A stretch of 64,000 nt of DNA from the NCBI GenBank assembly GCA_024639145.1, contig JAHEIZ010000003.1:105333-169332 (forward strand). The letters are read 5' to 3'. Under the pieces are notes generated by a model. That model saw only the letters and a program-made list of their open reading frames with translations, was not told where the DNA came from and ran no database searches. The position numbers and the translations under genes were made by a program. Origin of the DNA: Actinomycetes bacterium. GTDB taxonomy: Bacteria; Actinomycetota; Actinomycetes; S36-B12. Shown one piece after another: positions 1-9,346 of the stretch (its first letter is position 1; the number at the start of each line of letters is the position of its first letter).

Positions 1-139
1 CGCCCTGACGCACGAGCACCGTCAGGACAGGCTCGGCAGTCGCGTGCGCGCTTGCCTCCGCGGCGATGAGCTGATCTGCCGTGATGAGTCCTTCGTCAAC
101 GAGAAGCTCAGCGGCACTGCGTGTTGCCTGCTCGGTCAT
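1..139 (-). CDS. pilB: Type IV pilus assembly ATPase PilB/GspE-like, N-terminal fragment (runs off left edge)
   Basis: Reverse complement from ATG at 139 reads MTEQATRSAAELLVDEGLITADQLIAAEASAHATAEPVLTVLVRQG, resembling the GspE/PilB N-terminal domain; ATGA overlap with pilT stop. Confidence 0.6.
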   Translation of the reverse strand, partial: MTEQATRSAAELLVDEGLITADQLIAAEASAHATAEPVLTVLVRQG

Positions 140-1269
140 CGTGTCCTCCCGGCGGTATACCCGGCGCGCTTGAGTGCCACGTGCAGATCGGAGACCTGCC
201 CAATGACTCCCTCGGCGTCGGCAAGGCTGATCTCGCCACCGAGCACGAGCCGCACGAGGTCTTGTTCCAGGGTGCGCATCCCGTAGTACTCACCCTCGGC
301 GATGATCTCGCTGAGCATGATGGTCTTCTCGGGATCACTGATCGCATCGCGCACTCGGCCATTGCTGGCGAGGACTTCCACCACCGGCAGACGCCCCTCA
401 TGTCGTTGCGCCGCAACGAGTCTTTGGCAGACGACTCCCATGAGCGACTCAGCCAGGGCGGCTCGCGCCTGGCGCTGCTCGCCGGCCGGGAACATGTCAA
501 TCATTCGATTGACGGCATCCACGGCGCTCTTGGCATGCAGGCTGGCAAGCACGAGGTGGCCCGTCTCCGAGGCCTGCAGTGCCGTACGCAGGGTTTCGAG
601 ATCGCGAATCTCGCCCACGAGTATGACGTCAGGATCCTGCCGCATACCCGAGCGCAGAGCGGTGGCGAAATCCTCGGTGTCGGTGTGAATCTCGCGCTGG
701 CTCACTGTCGAGAGTTGATCTCGATGCAGGAACTCGATCGGATCCTCGATAGTGAGGATGTGGCACCGACGGCTGCGGTTGACCAGGTCAATGAGCGAGG
801 CAAGTGTCGTGGTCTTGCCCGAGCCGGTGGGACCGGCCACGACGACCAGCCCGGCCTGAAGGCTCGCGAATTCGGTGACAATCGAGGGAAGCCCGAGTTC
901 CTCGATCGTGGGAACGTGCTCACGCACGTGACGCAGCACCATGCTCGCAGTTCCGCGCGTGCGATAGGCATTTCCGCGGAAGCGGCCGATGCCATCGACC
1001 TGCAGGGCGAAATCGCATTCCTGGTGCTCGAGGAATTCCTCGCGGTCCCGAGGAAGAGTCAGGGCATCGAGCACGAGCGCCTCGGCGTCGTCATTGGTCA
1101 GGGCCGGATGATCGACAGGATGCAGGCGCCCCGAGATGCGCAGGAGCGGAGGTCCGCCGACCCGGATGTGCAGGTCGGATGCCCCCTGGTCGACCGCAAG
1201 TCGCAGCAGGGCAACGAGGGCCTGCGGACCGATCACCGCGGTCGCCTCCTGAAGGCCTGACTGACTCAT
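136..1269 (-). CDS. pilT: Twitching motility ATPase PilT
   Basis: Walker A GPTGSGKTTTLASLID, Asp box ILTIEDPIEFLH, Walker B DVILVGEIRD, His box GHLVLASLHAKSA. Confidence 0.93.
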   Translation of the reverse strand: MSQSGLQEATAVIGPQALVALLRLAVDQGASDLHIRVGGPPLLRISGRLHPVDHPALTNDDAEALVLDALTLPRDREEFLEHQECDFALQVDGIGRFRGNAYRTRGTASMVLRHVREHVPTIEELGLPSIVTEFASLQAGLVVVAGPTGSGKTTTLASLIDLVNRSRRCHILTIEDPIEFLHRDQLSTVSQREIHTDTEDFATALRSGMRQDPDVILVGEIRDLETLRTALQASETGHLVLASLHAKSAVDAVNRMIDMFPAGEQRQARAALAESLMGVVCQRLVAAQRHEGRLPVVEVLASNGRVRDAISDPEKTIMLSEIIAEGEYYGMRTLEQDLVRLVLGGEISLADAEGVIGQVSDLHVALKRAGYTAGRTR

Positions 1270-1326
1270 ATGAGGTGTTTCGGCTCAAGGCGGCCCGCCG
1301 GGCACGGATGAGCCGATAAACCTGAT

Positions 1327-2454
1327 GTGAAGAACACCGCCGCCCCGCGACTGGTGGGCCTGGACCTGGGCTCCTCCGGGCTACGTGCGGTCGAGGCCCG
1401 TCATGGTCGTGACGGCTGGCGCATCGTGAAGGTCGCCGAGACCGAGCTTCCGGTCGGTGCCATCCACGCCGGACTCATCGTGGATCAGCCAGCAGTAAGC
1501 AAGGCCCTGAAGCGCCTGTGGCGCGCGGGCAGGTTCAGTACCCGCAAGGTGGCCGCTGCCATGAGTGATGCGGGAGTGATCACGCGCCAGGTGGACCTTC
1601 CCTGGATGCCGGCCGAGGACTTCCGGTCAGCATTGAAGTACCAGGTGGTCGATGCCCTGCCGGTGGATCTCGCGACAGTGGAGCTCGACTACCAGCCACT
1701 TTCCGAGTTCTCGGTCCCCGACGGACACGGGCACTCCACCGACATGCTCCAGGTGCTGCTCGTAGCGACGCCTACGGAAGCCGTGACCGACCTATGCGCG
1801 GCCCTCATCGCCGCACGTCTTGAACCCGTCCAGGCCGACACCTCGGCATTCGCCCTGATCCGGTCAGCGTGCGGCGGACGCTTGCAGGATTCGGATGAGT
1901 GCACGGCACTCATCGACATCGGGGCCGATGTGGTCACCGTTATCGTGCAGCAGGCCGGTCGCCCTCTCTTCATCCGTTCCATTCCCGGGCAAGGCGGCGA
2001 GATGGCTACGCTGACCGTCGCCTCAGCCATGGGGATGGATCTGGATCAGGCCCGCGACCTGGTGATCGCGACAGGGCTCAATGGCCCACCGCCCGTGATC
2101 ACTCCCGTCGCGGAGTCCAATGTCTTCGGCCTGCTCGCCAGCGCTGGGGAGACTCCTATCGACGTAACCACCTCCCGCGCGATGGCACTCATCAACCCGT
2201 GGGCCACAACTCTCGTCGGAGCAATTCGCGATTCGCTCGACTACTTCCACGCCGCGGGCGGAGCACGCGTATCCCGGCTCGTCCTGACCGGTCGCACCGC
2301 CGAGCTCAACGGCCTGTCCGAGCGCATCACCACCGAACTGCGCATACCGGTCTCACTGCTCGATCCCTTTGACGGCCTTGTGCGCGCTCGCCGTGTCACG
2401 GATGTCAACTCGCGGCCCTACGCCGTCGCCACCGGCCTGGCCATGGGGGCCTGA
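1327..2454 (+). CDS. pilM: Type IV pilus assembly protein PilM (actin-like)
   Basis: VGLDLGSSGLRAVEA start, CTALIDIGADVVTVIV; followed by PilN/PilO-like genes. Confidence 0.88.
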   Translation: MKNTAAPRLVGLDLGSSGLRAVEARHGRDGWRIVKVAETELPVGAIHAGLIVDQPAVSKALKRLWRAGRFSTRKVAAAMSDAGVITRQVDLPWMPAEDFRSALKYQVVDALPVDLATVELDYQPLSEFSVPDGHGHSTDMLQVLLVATPTEAVTDLCAALIAARLEPVQADTSAFALIRSACGGRLQDSDECTALIDIGADVVTVIVQQAGRPLFIRSIPGQGGEMATLTVASAMGMDLDQARDLVIATGLNGPPPVITPVAESNVFGLLASAGETPIDVTTSRAMALINPWATTLVGAIRDSLDYFHAAGGARVSRLVLTGRTAELNGLSERITTELRIPVSLLDPFDGLVRARRVTDVNSRPYAVATGLAMGA

Positions 2455-2455
2455 C

Positions 2456-3292
2456 ATGGCGAAGAGCAAAAGGTCAGAGTCGACGCCGTTCTGGAAGATG
2501 GAACTCGGGAAGAAGAAGGCCGCCTCCATCGAGGTCGAGCATCCGGAGTTCGAACGAGCACTGCCTCGTGTGAACCTCATTCCGGTCAGCGTGCGCGAGT
2601 CGATTTCCGTGCGCAAGATCAGGCGCGGCTACGTCTTCGGTTTCCTCGGAATCCTGGTGGCAGTCACGCTCATCTGGCTCATGCAAAATGGCTCGATTCT
2701 CGAGCAGGAAGCACGTCTGACCTCGGCGCAGAACGAGAGCAATGCGATCAGCAATCAGGTCAAGGCGCTGGCGCCTGTCGAGCAGCTCTATCAGCAGATC
2801 ACCACGCAGGAAGCCTTCATCACCGACGCCGTGGCCTCGGAGGCACTCACCTCGAGCCTGCTCGAGCAGTTGCGCGCAGTCGCCGGCCCCAGCGTCGACT
2901 ACTCAAGCATCTCGGTGAGCTTCACCGGAATTCCGAAGCCGGAGCTCAGTGCACACCCCGAAACCGCCCTCAACGAATGCCCCAATGCCGACCCCTTCGG
3001 CAAGGACATCACGGTCGGATGTCTCACCTTCAGCGCGCAGGCTCCGACACGGGCCGACGTGTCCAAGTTCTTGGTTCGTGCCGAGAGGAATACCTTCCTC
3101 GTCGGGCCATATGTCACGGCGAGCACGATCACCCAGGATGCCGATGGGAACAACAAGCTGAACTTCAGCGGATCGGCGGGAATTTCGCTCGATGCCCTGC
3201 GCACCTCCTTAACCACCGAGCAGATCGCCGCCCTGCGCGAAGCCGCGCTGGCAAAGACGGGCGAAGCGGTCGCGGATCCGACGGCGAAGTGA
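2456..3292 (+). CDS. PilN-like type IV pilus inner-membrane assembly protein
   Basis: LPRVNLIP motif, single TM then coiled coil; position after pilM; start trimmed to ATG 2456. Confidence 0.72.
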   Translation: MAKSKRSESTPFWKMELGKKKAASIEVEHPEFERALPRVNLIPVSVRESISVRKIRRGYVFGFLGILVAVTLIWLMQNGSILEQEARLTSAQNESNAISNQVKALAPVEQLYQQITTQEAFITDAVASEALTSSLLEQLRAVAGPSVDYSSISVSFTGIPKPELSAHPETALNECPNADPFGKDITVGCLTFSAQAPTRADVSKFLVRAERNTFLVGPYVTASTITQDADGNNKLNFSGSAGISLDALRTSLTTEQIAALREAALAKTGEAVADPTAK

Positions 3293-3296
3293 CGAC

Positions 3297-3998
3297 ATGA
3301 GCGAACATCGCAAGCGGAACAATCTCCTCGCCGGCGGAGCGATCCTGGCCGTTGCCACCGGGGCAACGTGGTTATTCGTGCTGTCGCCGAGACTCTCGAC
3401 AACTTCGGATCTCGAGGCGCAGACGTCCACCGTCGAGGCATCGATCATCGCCCAGCAGCATCACCTTCGCGAGCTCAACACCATGGTCAAGGATGCGCCG
3501 GAGGCTGCCCGCCGAGTGCAGAGCCTGCTCTCGCGCATGCCTCAGCAGGCCGACCTGCCCTCGCTGTTCACGCAGATCACGTCCGTCGCGAAGAAGGCGG
3601 GAATCTCGGCCCAGGATGTCTCGGCGATCACCCCATCAGTGCCGGTGCCGATCGACGCCGCGAAACAGGGCCAAGGGCTCGTCTCGGATGCGCAGCAGTC
3701 CCCCGAGCGCACTCGAGTCCAGGTTGCGAAGCTCGACCTCAGCATGACCGTCGTCGCGAATGCCGATCAGCTACAGCGCTTCCTGCGCGGCCTGGAACAG
3801 CTCGACCGTGATTTCCTGGTGACCGGGGTAAATGTCGCCGCTGATCCATCCGACCCGCAGGGCCAGAAGCAGTCAGCCACGGTCACTGCCACGACTTTTG
3901 TCTTGCAGTCGCAACTGCCAAACCTTGAGAAGAACGTGAATGACCTGCTCGCGCAGGTGAAGGCAGACTCGACTGCCGCAGTCACCTCTACGCCGTAG
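3297..3998 (+). CDS. PilO-like type IV pilus assembly protein
   Basis: Single N-terminal TM, coiled coil, alpha/beta C-terminus; order pilM-N-O. Confidence 0.68.
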   Translation: MSEHRKRNNLLAGGAILAVATGATWLFVLSPRLSTTSDLEAQTSTVEASIIAQQHHLRELNTMVKDAPEAARRVQSLLSRMPQQADLPSLFTQITSVAKKAGISAQDVSAITPSVPVPIDAAKQGQGLVSDAQQSPERTRVQVAKLDLSMTVVANADQLQRFLRGLEQLDRDFLVTGVNVAADPSDPQGQKQSATVTATTFVLQSQLPNLEKNVNDLLAQVKADSTAAVTSTP

Positions 3999-4791
3999 GT
4001 ATCCACGTGCGAGCAAGCCGCGCGCCATCACCTGAGCCCACGCTTGCCACGAGCGTCTGACGCACGAGTGAGACAGCCTGGCCGAAGTCATCGGGTACGC
4101 CGGCGAGTCGTGTCAACGCCGCAACGGCGAGATCCCAGCGCACCTGAACCGTGAGAAGTGCGGTGTCGCCGATGGCCAGGGCTGACTCGACCAAATAGGC
4201 CTCCAGGGTGAGCATGTCGGCCTCGTAGGCGGCGGAGATCGCGCCGTTGATATCGCCGCGCACGCGATCTGCCAGTGCATCGCGCATGCGTTCCTCGGCG
4301 TCTGCCCGTCGCTGGGCGATGAAAATCCCCGCGCGCAATCCGCCGAGTCGAGCCTGACAGGCCTCGCGTAGCCGATCGGGAGTCGGTGCCTCGAACGATG
4401 CCAGGTGATCGAGGCTGCTGAATCTCGCACCGATGTCGTCGGCGAGATCCTCGTCGACCGCCTCGAGCATGCGTGAGCGCATGCTCTCGATGAGATCGCG
4501 CGCCGAGGCGAATGCACCTGCACCGCGCTCCAGGCTCTCACGCAATGCTCGGGCTAGTCGATCACCGAGTGCAAAGAAGGGGGTCTGCGGCGAGTGGGTG
4601 ACGACAACGATTCGTTCCCACGCCACGGCCTGGACAGTGGCAACATCCCCGGCCCAGGTGCAGAGGACCGCGTTCGAGATATCCCCCTGTTCCGCATAGG
4701 TCACGGACATCGGAGTGAGAACGTGCACTCGTTGGAGGAGATCGGCGTAGATCTCCTCGGCCGAGATGTCGTCGTCATGCACACCGTTCAC
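3988..4791 (-). CDS. Hypothetical protein in type IV pilus locus
   Basis: 267-aa ORF, coding-like GC3, convergent with pilO-like gene (11-bp overlap); no family recognised. Confidence 0.6.
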   Translation of the reverse strand: MNGVHDDDISAEEIYADLLQRVHVLTPMSVTYAEQGDISNAVLCTWAGDVATVQAVAWERIVVVTHSPQTPFFALGDRLARALRESLERGAGAFASARDLIESMRSRMLEAVDEDLADDIGARFSSLDHLASFEAPTPDRLREACQARLGGLRAGIFIAQRRADAEERMRDALADRVRGDINGAISAAYEADMLTLEAYLVESALAIGDTALLTVQVRWDLAVAALTRLAGVPDDFGQAVSLVRQTLVASVGSGDGARLARTWIPTA

Positions 4792-4842
4792 CCTTGCCTC
4801 CGGCGCACAGTCTACGAAGGGGCTGAATGCCGCTAGCCCGCA

Positions 4843-7059
4843 TCAGGTGATCGTGATCGTGAGGTTCTGCGCCGCACGACTACCGTCGGGCTTGGTGACG
4901 ATGTATTCGATGACTGTCTGCCCGACCGTCGAGGGCGCGAGGAATGAGATCTGGTTACCCACCACGGACGCCGTACCGACACCTGCCTTGATTGCGGCAC
5001 CCGTCAACTTGTTTCCGGCGATGTCATTAGCGAGCACGTTGTAGGTGCGCGTAGTCGAGCGCGCCTGCGTTCCCGAGTCAGCGACGAGCCCTGCGAGGGC
5101 AACCGGATCACGACGAATGCTCGTCTCGGAATACGCCTTCACCTTCCAAGGCTCATTGGAGAGCTCGAGCATGTACGGAGGAGGATCCTCCACCATGTAT
5201 CGCTGGTCGTACTGATAGAACTTCTGGTACGCCGCTCCTCCGCCGCTGACGCCGACGGGGCACCGATACTTCTGCCCGAGTGAGCCTCGCAGGTAAATGC
5301 CGCCCATATTCGACCCGTGCGTGGCGTCCTGCGAACCGAAGCACTGCGTGAGCACCACCGCCGCGAAGTTGTAGATCACGTTCTTGTTCTTCTGCCAGTT
5401 CCAGTCGGCGGTCTCGTTCGCAGAAGTGGTGTTCGCGTCAAGCGGGCGATACGCATACAGGAAGCGGTAGGGCACGAGACCAAGCATGTTGTTCGAGGTG
5501 AGCGGCGGCACCCCGTAATCCGCCGCTGCGGTGTTCGTCTTATTCGTATCGCTGGAGTCGATGACCGGACCGGTAAGGGCGATGTCGTGCTCGGTCGCGA
5601 TCGTGACTGCACCAGTGAACTCGCCCTGGACGAACACGTCACCCGCATCGCAGTCGTACCACCCCGGATCGCTGCCGAACTTTTCTGAGGGGAATCCCTT
5701 CTTGCCCGTATACGAGGAGTTGAAGAGTTCCGTCTGCTCGGCGGCGGCCGGAATGATGAATGGGTAGCTATTCACGTTGGTCGCGTTCTTCTTCAGGCAC
5801 GCCGCCGAGGTGCCGGCGACCCAACGGTTGGCGTCACCCACGGGCGGACTGAGGGTGCCCTGCACGTAGACGACTCCGTTGAAGCCAGCCGCCTTCATCG
5901 CACCGAGATCCAAGGTGATAGTCGGCTGCACGGCAGGTGTCGCGGGATTCGCATACAAGGACGTACCGCCGCACATGCTCGTGGTGGCGCGAGTCGACGG
6001 ACTCGTCACGGCCATCGTGCCGTCAGCACGGAATCGAATTCGGGTGGGCCCGGTGAAGACGCAGCCCTTATCCATCGCGAGTTCGCGCATGCGGCTGTTC
6101 GATGCGGGAATCTCGAGCACGGTGTCATAGGTCGGATTCCAGAGCTTGCCGGTCTGGCTTCCGCTGAGTTCGGTGGCCTTGTAGGTGGTTCCGGACCCCC
6201 AGGCACCGCTCGTGTTCGAGCTCACGTCACTCGTATTGATCCATCGCATGCCCTCCGGGCAGCCGGCCACGCCTGTCGTCACCGGTGGGCACGATGTCGT
6301 GATGGCACCGTCGAATACGGCCGTGGAGTTTCCGCCGGTCGACAGCGGATCAATATTCGGGATTGCGCTCGACAGGTACCAGACGTCATTGGTGTGAATT
6401 CGACCCTTGATGCGCTCGGTGTTGTAGATGCCCGCCCACCGGCAGAAGTTTGAGTTTCGGTGAATGCCATTGAGCGGGCTGGTGCCGGTCTTGCTCACCT
6501 GCCCGGCGGCAGCCCACCGTCGATTCGTGCACAGTTCGGCCGCGACTGTCGGATCGGCATAGGCACCCGGAAGGCTGGGAGCCATCGACTCGATGTCGCT
6601 GATATAGACGTAGTCGAGGGTCGAGCGCTTGGTCAGCACGGCCTCGACCGTGCGCGTGACACCGTCAACTTTGCCGGTCGAGGAGATCCGAAGCTCACCC
6701 GCGACAAGGGCGCGACTCGTGTCGATCGAGTACGTGAACTGCCCCTGACCTGCTCCGCCCGGAACATCAGCCCAGCCGGTCAATGCGGGATTCGACGAGT
6801 CAGGCGCGCGCAGGAAGTAGCGATTGTCGACGAGCAGCCGGGCGCGATAGTCATCAACGCCCGCCTCTGCGGCGGCCTGCGCGGCAAAGGATTTCTCGCT
6901 CCTGTCGGACGGACGCACAGCATTGATCGTGGCCTGCGCCAGAACCAGCGAGAGTGCCACGAGAGCCATGCACCCGATGATCACGATGATCAGGGCCGAG
7001 CCATCATCCGGACTCGCAGCGGTGCGGTGGCGCATTCGCCCGAGGACACGACTCATCAT
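4843..7059 (-). CDS. PilX-like large minor pilin/adhesin with C-terminal cadherin/Ig-like domain
   Basis: N-terminal SALIIVIIGCMALVALSLVLAQATINA hydrophobic stretch; C-terminal YNVLANDIAGNKLTGAAI...GQTVIEYIVTKPDGSRAAQNLTITI resembles bacterial cadherin-like repeats; start trimmed from 7305 to 7059 by ATGA overlap with next gene. Confidence 0.7.
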   Translation of the reverse strand: MMSRVLGRMRHRTAASPDDGSALIIVIIGCMALVALSLVLAQATINAVRPSDRSEKSFAAQAAAEAGVDDYRARLLVDNRYFLRAPDSSNPALTGWADVPGGAGQGQFTYSIDTSRALVAGELRISSTGKVDGVTRTVEAVLTKRSTLDYVYISDIESMAPSLPGAYADPTVAAELCTNRRWAAAGQVSKTGTSPLNGIHRNSNFCRWAGIYNTERIKGRIHTNDVWYLSSAIPNIDPLSTGGNSTAVFDGAITTSCPPVTTGVAGCPEGMRWINTSDVSSNTSGAWGSGTTYKATELSGSQTGKLWNPTYDTVLEIPASNSRMRELAMDKGCVFTGPTRIRFRADGTMAVTSPSTRATTSMCGGTSLYANPATPAVQPTITLDLGAMKAAGFNGVVYVQGTLSPPVGDANRWVAGTSAACLKKNATNVNSYPFIIPAAAEQTELFNSSYTGKKGFPSEKFGSDPGWYDCDAGDVFVQGEFTGAVTIATEHDIALTGPVIDSSDTNKTNTAAADYGVPPLTSNNMLGLVPYRFLYAYRPLDANTTSANETADWNWQKNKNVIYNFAAVVLTQCFGSQDATHGSNMGGIYLRGSLGQKYRCPVGVSGGGAAYQKFYQYDQRYMVEDPPPYMLELSNEPWKVKAYSETSIRRDPVALAGLVADSGTQARSTTRTYNVLANDIAGNKLTGAAIKAGVGTASVVGNQISFLAPSTVGQTVIEYIVTKPDGSRAAQNLTITIT

Positions 7060-7766
7060 GACTGTCCGTTCGCGAGGATGACCTTCTGCGCCACGGACTG
7101 TGTCGCGGAAGTACCCCCGATGGTGAACTGCACGGCACGAAGCGTGGCAATCTGCGCTGCCGTGAGGGTGCCGTTGACGGGGGGGACGAGCTCGACCATC
7201 GGCGGGGAAGGAATACCTGCCGTGGGCGTTCCGGCCTTGAAGTACCTCACGCTCAGAGTCGGCGTATTGGTCGTGCTCACCGGCACGAGCAGTCGCGTCG
7301 TGCACGTGGTATCCGCCGGCAGAGCGCGGCAGCCGTTGTTCACCGCCGCCGTGTAGATCGGGCGTCCGGTCGTCATGTCAGGTGCCCACGTCGACGTGAC
7401 GATGCCCTTCGCCGTCTTGGTCAGGGTGACCTTGTACGGAACTCGATCGGCCTTGCCGGCACCCGCGAAGGTGTAGAAGGTCACCACGGGCTGACCAGCC
7501 ACGGTGCCTGCGTAGTCGAATGAGGGCACGATCGGCGAGTTCGCATAGGGGTTGTCGGCATACCGAATGAGGCGGGATATCCATTCGGATGCGTTCTGCT
7601 GCTCCTGCTGCACGGAATTGCGGCCAGTGGTGTCACGAATACTGCGCACGCCACTGATCATGAAGATCGACGTGAGGATCATCAGCAGGCTGAAAATGCC
7701 CATCGCCACGATCAATTCGATCAGCGTGATTCCGTCGTCCTTGCCGTTCATGACGTCATGGCTCAT
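7056..7766 (-). CDS. Prepilin-type N-terminal cleavage/methylation protein (PilW-like)
   Basis: DGITLIELIVAMGIFSLLMILTSIF class III signal peptide. Confidence 0.82.
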   Translation of the reverse strand: MSHDVMNGKDDGITLIELIVAMGIFSLLMILTSIFMISGVRSIRDTTGRNSVQQEQQNASEWISRLIRYADNPYANSPIVPSFDYAGTVAGQPVVTFYTFAGAGKADRVPYKVTLTKTAKGIVTSTWAPDMTTGRPIYTAAVNNGCRALPADTTCTTRLLVPVSTTNTPTLSVRYFKAGTPTAGIPSPPMVELVPPVNGTLTAAQIATLRAVQFTIGGTSATQSVAQKVILANGQS

Positions 7767-9169
7767 GGCGTGCCACTTCCCGAGGGCGTAGCGGTCGGCG
7801 TCGGCGAGGGAGTCGGGATATCAAGGTTTGCAATCGGGAAACTCACCGTCACGCGAGCGCCCTTGGGATCAGTCGGAATTCCCGTAGGAGTCGGAGTAGG
7901 AGTGGGAGTCGGTGATGCCGACGGGCTCGCCGAAGCGACAGGGGCGGGTTCAAGCGTGACGACCTGGTTGGCCCCGGGCGCGGCAGCGGAAGTCAGAGTC
8001 CACTTGCCGTAGGGAAGCTCGACCCGAAGGACGCCCGTGGAATCCGTCGAGCCAAGGTCATACGTCGGTGGCGTCTTGCAGGGGCCCGTGGCTTCGGCGG
8101 CCGGCGTGGCGCGCACGAGTGCGTTCGCCGGCAACCCGCGCACGCGCACCGTCACTGCGTTCACAGGCGCAACGGTCTTGGCTCCCGGCGTCACCGCGTA
8201 CCAGGTGCGATTGATCGCCGTGGTTCGCGGAGCCGCGAAGCTCGCTGGGTCAGCGGCGATGCACGTACCGAGCCACGCCTGGTAGCCGCCGACCGATGGC
8301 CACAGGCTGCTGACGGTCTTGGGATATGCCGTGACCGCGACCGGGGAAATTGCCAGGGGGTCGAGTCCCATCGAGAGTGGAATCCCGGCCGGAATCGGGA
8401 AGTCGGTCGTGGAAGACGTGAATTCCATCGATGACGCGGCGGCGTACTCGAATGACATGCGCGTTGTCTGCGCGGCCACGACGGCGCTCGTGATGGTGGT
8501 GCCGTTCACGATTCGCGGAACGTATCCGCCGCGATTGACCGTGACCTGCCAGGACGCACTCGGAGCGAGCTTCGGAACGAAGACGCAGCCATCAGGGCCG
8601 GTGATGAATGTCGACGTGGCACCGGCCGCCGCCACATCACGCACCTGCAGTGTCACGCCGCTGACGGGGTTCGCGCGCTCATCTGCGACCTTGATCGCGA
8701 GCTGTCCGGTGTCGATGAGCGAGGAGTCATCACCCGGCGCAATGATCGTGTCGCTCACCTGCGGGTCGGAGATCGTCGCGCCGGAGACTTCCACGTGCAC
8801 GCGCATGTAAGCCTGGCCTGGTGCGGCAGCCTCGCACGCGTCGGTTGCCTGATTCAGTCCGACCCAATTGCTCGTGGTCGAGATCGTGAACACACCCTCG
8901 GGTGTCGTAGTCGTGCTCGTCGTGTTTCCGATGGTGATGAAGTCCGTCCCGAGCTCTCGCTGCCGCTCGATCTCCGAGCGGGCCAGGTTCGAGGCGTAGA
9001 CCCGATCGGAGTTCTCGCGCACGGTGCGAATCGCGGTGATGAGGATGCCGACTGTCGCCGTGGCCGTGAGGGCAAAGACCAAGGTCGCGACAAGGATCTC
9101 GACGAGTGTGAATCCCTCGTCACCTGACGGCGCGCCCTGCCGCTCGAGGTCGGCCCTGCTCCCGTTCAC
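7763..9169 (-). CDS. PilV-like prepilin with carboxypeptidase-regulatory-like domain and Ser/Thr/Pro-rich C-terminus
   Basis: DEGFTLVEILVATLVFALTATATVGI prepilin motif; GTG start at 9169 with GAGGGAG ribosome-binding site; SASPSASPTPTPTPTPT linker. Confidence 0.8.
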   Translation of the reverse strand: MNGSRADLERQGAPSGDEGFTLVEILVATLVFALTATATVGILITAIRTVRENSDRVYASNLARSEIERQRELGTDFITIGNTTSTTTTPEGVFTISTTSNWVGLNQATDACEAAAPGQAYMRVHVEVSGATISDPQVSDTIIAPGDDSSLIDTGQLAIKVADERANPVSGVTLQVRDVAAAGATSTFITGPDGCVFVPKLAPSASWQVTVNRGGYVPRIVNGTTITSAVVAAQTTRMSFEYAAASSMEFTSSTTDFPIPAGIPLSMGLDPLAISPVAVTAYPKTVSSLWPSVGGYQAWLGTCIAADPASFAAPRTTAINRTWYAVTPGAKTVAPVNAVTVRVRGLPANALVRATPAAEATGPCKTPPTYDLGSTDSTGVLRVELPYGKWTLTSAAAPGANQVVTLEPAPVASASPSASPTPTPTPTPTGIPTDPKGARVTVSFPIANLDIPTPSPTPTATPSGSGTP

Positions 9170-9346
9170 CGAACTCCCTCCGCGCACGCAGATATCGGGG
9201 AATCTCCCCAGAGGGGTATCGGCTGAGGCCCGCGTGGAAGGTCGGCTGCCGGGCTGCAATTCCGACCCATATGTCGCATTTATCCGACACGGGTGTGGCG
9301 GGTGGGGTGATGGCCAGGGACAGCACAGGCGAGGTACCGTCAGTCC

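Noticed and set aside
121-1260. 379-aa plus-strand ORF opposite pilT
   Set aside because: Antisense shadow ORF typical of high-GC DNA; pilT has complete family motifs
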